From contig NZBC01000156.1 in the NCBI GenBank assembly GCA_002687715.1, positions 1-44,239 on the forward strand: a stretch of 44,239 bases of DNA. The letters run 5' to 3'. The notes under the pieces were generated by a model that ran no database searches, was not told the DNA's origin, and saw only the letters and a program-made list of their open reading frames with translations. This DNA is from Planctomycetota bacterium (GTDB taxonomy: Bacteria; Planctomycetota; GCA-002687715). Positions 1 through 7,419 of the stretch are shown here, piece after piece; the first letter of the stretch is position 1; every line of letters starts with the position of its first letter. The position numbers were made by a program, and so were the translations under genes.

Positions 1-70
1 CGCATAGGTAGCAGGGAAGGCCCTGGTTTTCTAGACATCGACCGTCATAAACCACTGTCAAATAACGAAC

Positions 71-181
71 TCAGCGTCGTCCCAAAGGATCCGCACCCAC
101 GGCCAGCTGGGCGGAGGCGGTCGAGGCGAACGCCAGGCAAAGGACGACTGCAGCGGCGGGGCGGAAGGCGAGAGGATTCAT
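71..181 (-). pseudogene. Short secreted-protein N-terminus, probably broken
   Basis: A 36-codon reading frame starts with ATG at 179-181. It has a good Sec signal peptide: a short basic start, a hydrophobic core AAAVVLCLAF and the cleavage-like end ASTASAQ. Only about 11 residues follow before a TGA. The same frame stays open beyond the TGA to the window edge, so this may be the start of a longer secreted protein interrupted by a nonsense change, or simply a tiny exported peptide. No family can be named. A weak AGG lies about 8 bases upstream of the start. The window edge prevents a decision. Confidence 0.3.
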
Positions 182-312
182 AGGCGACCTGGGCTCGAGT
201 TGGTCCGAACGTGCCGATTGAGACGCGAACGGGGAAGCGGGGGGTGAGTCCTTGACTGTCCGGGGTGGGTGCCGGGATGGCGCCCATTCGAAGTGACGAT
301 AACCCACGCTGC

Positions 313-339
313 GGCGGGCTGTCATAAGGAAAGCCCGCC
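313..339 (-). terminator. Hairpin downstream of kdsD-kdsC
   Basis: Perfect 8-base arms GGCGGGCT (313-320) and AGCCCGCC (332-339) enclose an 11-base loop. It lies about 37 bases past the kdsC stop, in the direction of kdsC transcription. There is no U-tract, so intrinsic termination is uncertain. It may act as an RNA 3'-end stabiliser. Confidence 0.4.
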
Positions 340-375
340 AAGCCGCGGGGGCCGTTTCCGGTATCCCGGTTTTAC

Positions 376-894
376 CTAAACCTGTCCGAAGGAGCGCATT
401 ACGTCCGTCCAGCGCCCGGACGCATGGAGCAGGAGCTCCGCGATCTCGCGGACCGCGCCGTCCCCCCCGGCGCGGCTCGTGACGTAGTCCGAAGCGTCAC
501 GAACGACCGGCGGAGCGGCAGGGACGGTGGCGGCCCAACCTGCGGCCCTGAGGATCGGCAGATCGAGGAGATCATCGCCGACGGCCGCGGTCCGCGCGGC
601 CGCGACGTCGTGCCGTTTCAGCAGCTCCTCGAACACGGGCCGTTTCTCCGTGACTCCGACCGCCACGTCTTCGATGCCCAGACTGCGGAAGCGCCTCACC
701 GTGCTCTCGGACGCGTGTCCCGAGATGATCGCAACCCGAACGCCGGCCTGCATGAGCAGCTTGATGCCCAGGCCGTCGGCGATGCAGAATCGTTTGAAGT
801 CGGTGCCGTCGGAGCCGACGAAGACCGTGTTGTCGGTGAGGACGCCGTCGACGTCGAGCACCAGCATCTGGACGTCCGGCGGTGGGCCGGCCAT
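376..894 (-). CDS. kdsC: 3-deoxy-D-manno-octulosonate 8-phosphate phosphatase (KdsC)
   Basis: A HAD-superfamily phosphatase that removes phosphate from Kdo-8-phosphate to give Kdo, the inner-core sugar of lipopolysaccharide. The 172-residue product has HAD motif I as DVDGVLTD (residues 14-21), motif II in IISGH, and the late motif GDDLLDLP, which is the usual KdsC layout and length. The ATG at 892-894 is preferred because it overlaps the kdsD stop as ATGA, giving translational coupling. A longer frame extends upstream inside kdsD but adds 37 unrelated residues. KdsC follows KdsD as in many Gram-negative genomes. YrbI-like phosphatases of other sugar acids are close relatives, but the kdsD neighbour supports Kdo. 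Confidence 0.9.
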   Translation of the reverse strand: MAGPPPDVQMLVLDVDGVLTDNTVFVGSDGTDFKRFCIADGLGIKLLMQAGVRVAIISGHASESTVRRFRSLGIEDVAVGVTEKRPVFEELLKRHDVAAARTAAVGDDLLDLPILRAAGWAATVPAAPPVVRDASDYVTSRAGGDGAVREIAELLLHASGRWTDVMRSFGQV

Positions 895-1892
895 CAGATG
901 ATCCTCGCGTCGAGCAGGTCCTGGACGTCCACGAGGCCGACGGGAACGCCATGGGCGTCGACCACTGGCAGCTGGTCGATCCGGTGCTCCCGGCACAGGC
1001 GCCATGCGTCGGCGGCGAGGGCCTCCGGGGAGATGGTGGTCGGGTCGGTGATCATGACGGCGTCGACCGGACCCTCGAGAAAACCGACGCCCGACTGCAG
1101 GTTGCGGGCGAGGTCGCCGTCGGTGAAGAACCCCACGAGGCGGCCATCCTGGTCGATGACTGAGGCCGCGCCCGGCCGGCCGCGGGTGGCGTTCATGGCA
1201 ATGAGGGTCTCCCGCGCGGTCGACCCGACGGGAACGGTCGTCATGGCATCACCCTGCCGCATGATCTCCCTGACCTTCATCAGTCGGCGGCCGAGCGCGC
1301 CCCCCGGGTGGAAGCGGGCGTAGTCCTCGGTGTCGAAGGCGCGCTCGTCGATCAGGGCCATGGCCAGCGCGTCGCCCAGCGCGAGCAGGGCGGCCGTGCT
1401 CGTGGTCGGTGCCAGACCCAACGGGCAGGCCTCCGGAGCGCGGCCGCAGTCGAGCACGATGTCCGTGTTGCGGCCCAACGTCGAGTCCGGCCGGCCGGTC
1501 ATCGCCACGAGTCGGGCGCCGAGCTTGCGGAGCGGGGCGATGAGCTGGATGACCTCGTTGCTCTCGCCGCTGTTGGACAGCAGCAACACCACGTCCTCCT
1601 TGCGGACCCGGCCGAGGTCGCCATGGCAGGCGTCTGCGGGATGCAGGTAGAAGCTGGGGGTGCCGGTGGACGCCAGCGTCGCGGAGATCTTGGTCGCGAT
1701 GATCCCCGCCTTGCCGATGCCGGTGACCACGACCCGGCCTCCGCACGCGAGCACGAGGTCCAGGGTCCGCTCGAAGTCCGGCCCCAGCGTCGGGACGAGA
1801 TCTGCGATGGCGCGCGCCTCCATGCGCAACACCGTGCGGGCGCGTTCCAGGCGAGATCTCGGCTCGGGCTCTCTTCCGGCGTCCGGCATCAT
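894..1892 (-). CDS. kdsD: Arabinose-5-phosphate isomerase (KdsD/KpsF)
   Basis: Converts ribulose-5-phosphate to arabinose-5-phosphate, the first committed step toward Kdo. The 332-residue product matches the usual KdsD length. It has an N-terminal SIS sugar-isomerase domain (about residues 45-180, with GIGKAG at 58-63 and SNSGES at 106-111), then HPGGALG near 196-202 and two CBS domains (about 208-265 and 275-330). Two ATG codons lie in a row (1890-1892 and 1887-1889) with a GAGG about 10 bases upstream; an upstream extension of 22 residues has no family support. The gene is first in the kdsD-kdsC pair and is divergent from the M50 protease gene, so the 97-base gap should hold promoters for both. 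Confidence 0.92.
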   Translation of the reverse strand: MMPDAGREPEPRSRLERARTVLRMEARAIADLVPTLGPDFERTLDLVLACGGRVVVTGIGKAGIIATKISATLASTGTPSFYLHPADACHGDLGRVRKEDVVLLLSNSGESNEVIQLIAPLRKLGARLVAMTGRPDSTLGRNTDIVLDCGRAPEACPLGLAPTTSTAALLALGDALAMALIDERAFDTEDYARFHPGGALGRRLMKVREIMRQGDAMTTVPVGSTARETLIAMNATRGRPGAASVIDQDGRLVGFFTDGDLARNLQSGVGFLEGPVDAVMITDPTTISPEALAADAWRLCREHRIDQLPVVDAHGVPVGLVDVQDLLDARII

Positions 1893-1989
1893 GGGTGGAT
1901 CCTCGCACGGCAGTTGACCGCGTTCAATGCGGTCATTTCCGAAGCCGTTTGAGCACAAGGACTTCCGCGCTAAGATCGGAGCGCACGCG

Positions 1990-2733
1990 ATGGCCTTGTC
2001 CCACTACATGAACGGCGGACCGGAGGGGTGGGCGGTCCTGGCCGCGATCATCTTCCTCATCCTCATGACCAACGCGTGTCACGAGGGCGGCCACGCCTTC
2101 GCGGCGTGGTGCGGGGGAGACCGGCGAGCCGATTTGCGACGCCGATGCACGCTGAACCCGATCAACCACTTTCATTGGTTCCTGACTCTGGTGTTGCCGG
2201 TGGGGCTGCTCCTGTTGTCGCAGGGGCAGTTCCTGGCCGGGGGAGCGCGCCCGGTGATGATCGACCGTGGCAAGCTGGGCCGGGTGCGAATGGCACTCGC
2301 GGCGCTGGCGGGGCCGGTCGGCAATTTCTTGTGCGCCGGGTTCTTGATGCTCCTCCTCGGGCTCGCGTGGTCGCAGGAGTGGTTCGACATCACCCAGTTC
2401 GATCAGGTGTCGTCGAAGGCGTACATGATCTTGAAGATCCCGATCTGGTTCTGCTTCTTCCTCGGACTGCTGAACCTGGCCCCGGTGCCGGGGCTCGATG
2501 GCGGCCACATCTTCGCGATGCTGTTCCTGCCGGATTGGGCGCAGCGCATCTGGTACAAGCTCACGCCGCTCGGGATCCTGATCATCCTCGGGACGATGCT
2601 CTGGTACGGAGGTTTCCTCCGCAAATGGGGCCTCATCGAGACGATGCCGACGTTCGATGTGATCAGGTGGATCGCGGATCGGGTCGAGGCGTACACGCTC
2701 TCGGCCCGCGAATGGTGGGATGCGGTTCTATGA
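1990..2733 (+). CDS. Site-2-protease-family (M50) membrane metalloprotease
   Basis: A polytopic zinc protease of 247 residues. It shows HEGGH (residues 31-35) in a hydrophobic N-terminal segment and a second metal site in the APVPGLDGGH stretch (about 165-173, Asp170 the likely third ligand). About five or six membrane segments are visible. The short form without a PDZ domain resembles stand-alone M50 rhomboid-like site-2 proteases rather than RseP, and the stretch GGDRRADLRRRCTLNP fits the family pattern GD..A...GR.tLNP. The ATG at 1990 is chosen because the 21 residues of the longer frame are polar and uncharacteristic. It lies 30 bases before scpA, so the two may be co-transcribed. The substrate is unknown. 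Confidence 0.8.
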   Translation: MALSHYMNGGPEGWAVLAAIIFLILMTNACHEGGHAFAAWCGGDRRADLRRRCTLNPINHFHWFLTLVLPVGLLLLSQGQFLAGGARPVMIDRGKLGRVRMALAALAGPVGNFLCAGFLMLLLGLAWSQEWFDITQFDQVSSKAYMILKIPIWFCFFLGLLNLAPVPGLDGGHIFAMLFLPDWAQRIWYKLTPLGILIILGTMLWYGGFLRKWGLIETMPTFDVIRWIADRVEAYTLSAREWWDAVL

Positions 2734-2763
2734 CCAGAGCATTCTTGTGACCGGAGCAGTGCG

Positions 2764-3573
2764 ATGAATGAAGTCGGTGCGACGGGTGGCGTCGGTGCTC
2801 CGGACGGAGAGGACTACCGGGTCGACCTCGAGAACTTCGCCGGACCGCTGGATCTGCTCCTCCATCTCATCCGGAAGGAAGAGCTGGACATCCACGACAT
2901 CCCGATCTCGCGGATCCTCAGCCAGTACATGTCCTACCTCGAGGTGATACAGGAGCTGGATCTCGACGAAGCCGGGGAGTTCCTGGTCATGGCCGCGACG
3001 TTGATGGTGATCAAGTCGCGCATGCTGCTGCCGGCGGAGGAGGTCGACCTCGACGAGGAGATCGACCCGCGCTACGAGCTCGTGCAGCAGCTGCTCGAGT
3101 ACAAGCGCTTGAAGGACTCCGGGCACTATTTCGTCGACCAGGCGCGGATCGCGGCGCATCGCGTCAGCCGCCCGGATACGGCGCGCCCGGACGCCATCCT
3201 CAAGACCGACAAGTCGATGGACGAGTTCGGTCTCTACGATCTGCTCGAAGCGTTCTCGCGCGTGCTCGAGTCCATCGGCGCCGACGCCGGCAAGAAGGAG
3301 AAACGGGTTACCGTCGACGACAAGCCCGTACGTCACTACGTCACGACGTTGACCACCCGTCTGGAATCGGAGCGCTCGATCCTGTTCTCGGAGCTCATGA
3401 AGAACCCGGAGCGCTCGGAGCTCATCGGGTACTTCCTGGCGCTCCTGTTGTTGCTCAAGCAGGAGGTGGTTGAGTGTGCCCAGCACGGGGAGTTCGGGGA
3501 CATCCGGATTCTCTACCGAGGCACCACGGAACGACAGGAGGTCGAGATGGACCTCGCCGACGACTTCAAGTAG
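2764..3573 (+). CDS. scpA: Segregation and condensation protein A
   Basis: The kleisin subunit of the SMC-ScpAB complex, which organises and segregates the chromosome. The 269-residue product begins with the family signature FAGPLDLLLHLI followed by EELDIHDIPI and the helix VMAATLMVIKSRMLLP. The C-terminal winged-helix region runs to the end near VVECAQHGEFGDI. The ATG has GGAG seven bases upstream. The usual partner scpB is not next to it; the following gene is an asparagine synthase, so scpB must be elsewhere in this genome. Confidence 0.9.
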   Translation: MNEVGATGGVGAPDGEDYRVDLENFAGPLDLLLHLIRKEELDIHDIPISRILSQYMSYLEVIQELDLDEAGEFLVMAATLMVIKSRMLLPAEEVDLDEEIDPRYELVQQLLEYKRLKDSGHYFVDQARIAAHRVSRPDTARPDAILKTDKSMDEFGLYDLLEAFSRVLESIGADAGKKEKRVTVDDKPVRHYVTTLTTRLESERSILFSELMKNPERSELIGYFLALLLLLKQEVVECAQHGEFGDIRILYRGTTERQEVEMDLADDFK

Positions 3574-3669
3574 CCGTGGAATGCGCGGCGGGGCCACGGC
3601 CCACGCGGGGCCCCTGCCGAAGAAAGAGCCTGGGCGCGGGCCCCAGCACAGCTTCCCTCACGATCATCC

Positions 3670-5607
3670 ATGTGCGGCATTGCCGGATTCTTCGACACTC
3701 GATCGCGCCGTCCGGCCGACGAAACGCTGCTTCGGGCCATGACCCGGAGCATCGCCCATCGCGGTCCGGACGGTGAGGGCTACCACGTCGAGGGCGGCGT
3801 CGCCCTGGGCCACCGCCGGCTCTCCATCATCGACCTCGAGGGCGGTGGCCAGCCGATCGAGAACGAGGACGGATCGGTCGTGCTCGTCTACAACGGCGAG
3901 ATCTACAACTACCAGTCGCTGATGCAGGAGCTCATCGCGGCCGGCCACACGTTTCGTACGCGCTGCGACACGGAGGTCGTCGTCCACGCCTGGGAAGAAT
4001 GGGGCACGAAGTCCGTCGAGCGCTTCAACGGCATGTTCGCGTTCGCGCTCTACGACCGGAACCAGGACGTTCTGTTCCTGGCGCGGGACCGACTCGGGAT
4101 CAAGCCGCTCTACATCGGCGAGACCACGGACGGACGGTTGCTGTTCGGCTCCGAGTTGAAGGCGCTGTTCGTCGACCCGGCGCTGCCGCGTGACCTCGAC
4201 GCGTTTGCGGTGGAGGACTACTTCACCTACGGCTACGTCCCCGAACCCAGGACGATTCTGCGTGCCGTGGGGAAGCTGCCGCCCGGCCACACGGTCCGCA
4301 TCGAGCGCGGACGACCGGTGCCGAAGTCACACGAGTACTGGGACGTCCCCTTCGCGGACGTGGGTCCGTTGTCCGACGAAGATGCGTGCGAAGAGCTGAT
4401 CGCGCGACTGCAAGCCGCGGTGGAGCAGCGCATGATCGCGGAGGTTCCGTTGGGTGCGTTCCTTTCGGGCGGGGTCGACTCGTCGGCGATCGTGGCGATG
4501 ATGAGCCGGGTTTCGAGAGATCCTCCGAAGACGTGTTCGATTGCCTTCGACGAAGCGGAGTTCGACGAGGCGCCGCACGCGGCCCGGGTCGCCGCTCACT
4601 GCCAGACCGACCACCGGGTCGAACGCGTAAGCACCAACGACTTCGACCTCATTGACCGGCTGGCGACTCTCTACGATGAGCCGTACGCCGACAGCTCCGC
4701 CATTCCGACCTACCGGGTGTGCGAGCTCGCGCGTCGGGGAGTGACGGTCGCGTTGTCTGGCGACGGCGGGGACGAGACGCTCGCGGGCTACCGTCGCTAC
4801 CAGCGGCATCTGCGCGAGGAGTCGTTGCGCGCGAAGCTGCCGGGCGGGTTCCGGCGGCCCGTGTTCGGCCTTCTGGGGCAGGTCTACCCGAGGATGCGTT
4901 GGGCGCCTCGGTTGCTCCGCGGCCGGTCGACGTTCCAGCTGTTGGGGCGCGACGCACTCGCAGGGTACGGTGCGATCTCCTCGCTGCTCAATGACGATCT
5001 CAAGTCGCGAGTGTATGCGCCGTCGTTCCGCCGCGAGCTCGACGGCTACCACGGCCTCGAGGTGATGCGTGGCCATGCGGAACGGGCTCCGACCGACGAC
5101 CCCTTGTCCCTGGTCCAGTACCTCGATCTGAAGACGTATCTCGTCGGTGACATCCTCACCAAGGTCGATCGCGCAAGCATGGCCCACGGTCTCGAGGTAC
5201 GGGTCCCGTTCCTCGATCACACCCTAGTCGAGTGGACGTCGGGGCTGCGGCGCGAGCACAAGCTGCGCGACGGCGAGGGCAAGTGGCTGCTCAAGAAGTC
5301 CTTGGAGCCGAACCTGCCACGCGAGAACCTGTATCGGCGGAAGCAGGGGTTCGCCGTGCCGCTCGCCGACTGGTTCCGCGGTCCGCTGCGCGATCGCGTG
5401 ACCTCGGTGCTGTCGAGCCCGTCCATCACCGACTCGGGGGTCTTCGATCCGGAGTCTCTGCAGCGGTTGGTGGGCGAGCATGTCGCTCGTCGACAGGACC
5501 ACAGCGCGGCCATCTGGTCGATCCTGATGTTCGATGCGTTCTTGAGGAATCTCCACGACGTACCCGGGTCAGCGTCGCGCGACCCTGCCCAAGTGGGAAG
5601 CAGCTGA
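3670..5607 (+). CDS. asnB: Glutamine-hydrolysing asparagine synthase, exosortase/EPS-associated type
   Basis: A class II glutamine amidotransferase joined to an ATP-dependent asparagine-synthetase domain (645 residues). Met-Cys2 fixes the start: MCGIAGFFDT exposes the N-terminal nucleophile after Met removal. The glutaminase domain shows RGPDGEG and YNGEIYNY; the synthetase domain has the PP-loop SGGVDS at 266-271 and LSGDGGDE further on. The wording of blocks such as GHRRLSIIDL, GYVPEPRTIL, KLPPGH and DLKTYLVGDI closely follows the amidotransferases of exosortase-A/exopolysaccharide loci, judged from memory, rather than metabolic AsnB. If so, it amidates a surface sugar or polymer. Its stop is one base before the next gene, a GT-A-like protein, which fits that reading. 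Confidence 0.85.
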   Translation: MCGIAGFFDTRSRRPADETLLRAMTRSIAHRGPDGEGYHVEGGVALGHRRLSIIDLEGGGQPIENEDGSVVLVYNGEIYNYQSLMQELIAAGHTFRTRCDTEVVVHAWEEWGTKSVERFNGMFAFALYDRNQDVLFLARDRLGIKPLYIGETTDGRLLFGSELKALFVDPALPRDLDAFAVEDYFTYGYVPEPRTILRAVGKLPPGHTVRIERGRPVPKSHEYWDVPFADVGPLSDEDACEELIARLQAAVEQRMIAEVPLGAFLSGGVDSSAIVAMMSRVSRDPPKTCSIAFDEAEFDEAPHAARVAAHCQTDHRVERVSTNDFDLIDRLATLYDEPYADSSAIPTYRVCELARRGVTVALSGDGGDETLAGYRRYQRHLREESLRAKLPGGFRRPVFGLLGQVYPRMRWAPRLLRGRSTFQLLGRDALAGYGAISSLLNDDLKSRVYAPSFRRELDGYHGLEVMRGHAERAPTDDPLSLVQYLDLKTYLVGDILTKVDRASMAHGLEVRVPFLDHTLVEWTSGLRREHKLRDGEGKWLLKKSLEPNLPRENLYRRKQGFAVPLADWFRGPLRDRVTSVLSSPSITDSGVFDPESLQRLVGEHVARRQDHSAAIWSILMFDAFLRNLHDVPGSASRDPAQVGSS

Positions 5608-5608
5608 C

Positions 5609-6538
5609 ATGTTCTTTCGTCTACGTCGTCGTTTGAAGGTCGGTCGGTACAACCGTGCGGTGCGCGACATCGTCCGCACTCCCCCGATAGAGATCACGCC
5701 AGGATCAGGTCCGCTCGTCGTCACCCAGGTGTGCCAGATGGACCTGTACATGTACCTGGTTGCGATCAAGTCATTCGCGCGCCAGGTGACGCCCTCCGGC
5801 GTTTGCGTGGTGAACGACGGCTCGCTTTCGGGAGGAGACCAGGAGCTCTTGAAGGCGCACGTCCCCGGCATCGACATCGTTCGTGCGGCGGACGTGCCCA
5901 ACCCGGTATGTCCGGCCGGAGGTTGCTGGGAGCGCCTCCTCACGATCGCCGATCGCGTCCCGGACGGATACGTTCTCCAGCTGGATAGCGACACCATCAC
6001 GACCGGACCACTCGACGAGATCGCGGCCGCGGTCGAACAGAACGAGTGCTTCGTCCTCGGCACCGAGCTCGGCCCGGAGGTCCTCTCCGTTCCGCAGGCG
6101 GTCGAGGTCACGCGTGCCCACACCTGGACCGAACGCGAACGCCAGCATGTGCAGGTCGTGAGCGAACTCGCGTTCGAGCGGCTCTCCGACCCGGAGTCCC
6201 GCCGGTACGTGCGGGGCAACGCCGCCTTCACCGGCTTCGTGCAGGGCAGCATCTCCCGCGAGGACGTCGAGCGGTTTTCGGGAGAGATGACCGAGTTGGT
6301 CGGCGACAAATGGGACAGCTGGGGCTCCGAGCAGGTCGCGTCCAACTACACGGTCGCGAACGCCGGTCTCACGCGCGTGCTCACGCATCCGCGCTACTCC
6401 TACCATGGTCCGGGTCGCGACCTCGGGCAAGCCGCCTTCATTCACTTCATCGGGAGCTACCGATTCGACAACGGCACCTACGCGGCGATGTCACAGAAGG
6501 TCGCCGAACGACTGACTCGGGAAGCTGGTTCAGCGTGA
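5609..6538 (+). CDS. GT-A-fold-like protein, possible glycosyltransferase
   Basis: A 309-residue soluble protein starting one base after the asnB stop, so translationally linked to it. It has a Rossmann-like start (PLVVTQVCQMDLYMYLVAI), then VLQLDSDTITT near residue 125, a DxD-type metal/nucleotide-sugar motif embedded as in GT-A enzymes, and a late NAAFTGF block. I do not recognise a named family. Linked to an exopolysaccharide-type amidotransferase, a role in surface glycan assembly is a reasonable inference. The last codons overlap the breakpoint of an antisense RCC1-repeat pseudogene, so the true C-terminus could have been altered by that rearrangement. Confidence 0.6.
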   Translation: MFFRLRRRLKVGRYNRAVRDIVRTPPIEITPGSGPLVVTQVCQMDLYMYLVAIKSFARQVTPSGVCVVNDGSLSGGDQELLKAHVPGIDIVRAADVPNPVCPAGGCWERLLTIADRVPDGYVLQLDSDTITTGPLDEIAAAVEQNECFVLGTELGPEVLSVPQAVEVTRAHTWTERERQHVQVVSELAFERLSDPESRRYVRGNAAFTGFVQGSISREDVERFSGEMTELVGDKWDSWGSEQVASNYTVANAGLTRVLTHPRYSYHGPGRDLGQAAFIHFIGSYRFDNGTYAAMSQKVAERLTREAGSA

Positions 6539-6539
6539 G

Positions 6540-7321
6540 CTCGCCCGAGTTGTTGATTCCCCACACCCGCACGTCGCCATTGTCGTCGAGCGCGAGATTG
6601 TGACCCGAGCCGGCAGCGACGGCAGCTCTGAGGGGGAAGCCCGGGCACTCTCCGCAAGAACGTGTTGCCCGCGGTCTGCGATGCGGGGGCGGGGCCGAGC
6701 TCGCCGTAGGCGTTGATGGACCCGAACCCGTAGACGACCCCACTGCACTGCGCGAGGACATGGTTGCGGGCAGCGCATGCGGACACGGGCGGTAGCCCGG
6801 GCCCGAGGGTCGGGCGCGAAGCCACGTTCGTCGCGCCGATCCCGGCCGCGCTCCCCGTCATCCACAGGTTGCCGGCGGCGTCGCGCGCGAAGCTCCCGGA
6901 CTGCGCCACGTCGATCTCGACCACGAACGCGGGTGCGATCACGGGCGAGAGGGCCGCGGGGCTGCCCGGGCCGAGGCCGAGCAGGCCGAACGGGGTTCGG
7001 TGGCGCACCCGGCCCCGCTCCGTCTCCCAGGACCCCTGGCCGACGTGACTGGCCCCCCTGGACCCCACGTCCACCCGAGCCCGGTCGAGTCGATGGCACC
7101 GCATGCACGGAAGACGCGCTGACCTTGGTCCACGGCCCTCCCACGGGCTCGGAAAAAGGCACGGTGCCGCCGATGACGCCGCTTCCGCACACGCTGCTGA
7201 AGTTCCCGCCCCAGGACAGGTTGCCGCCGCCAGCGGTGGGCCGGGCGAAGGCGCAGAGGCTTCCCGCGGAAACCCAGGGCGCCTGCGCTGGAGTCAGAAC
7301 TGCGGCGCACAGGATGATCAA
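6540..7321 (-). pseudogene. Frame-disrupted secreted RCC1-repeat protein
   Basis: Pieces in different minus-strand frames read together as one exported beta-propeller-type protein. The start (TTG at 7319-7321) begins a signal peptide (LLIILCAAVLTPAQA). Next come repeat-like pieces: GGGNLSWGGNF, then in another frame IDSTGLGWTWG, then from about 7050 a third frame with DAAGNLWMTGSAAGIGATN and GVVYGFGSINAYGELG, and from about 6635 a fourth segment with GHNLALDDNGDVRVWGINN. The pattern VxGxNxxGELG is that of RCC1 repeats. Two of the three shifts fall at homopolymers (six C at 7053-7058, five G at 6632-6636). The protein ends where the GT-like gene on the other strand ends. Either a decayed, truncated gene or one damaged by sequencing indels. 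Confidence 0.65.
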
Positions 7322-7419
7322 CAGGGGCCGTCCGCGCGGCTGAGGCAGGGGACGGTCCGTTTTCGTGGAGGCCCAGCGCGGAGGGGCGAGGTCCGGGATA
7401 CCGGATAGGATCCCGGGTC

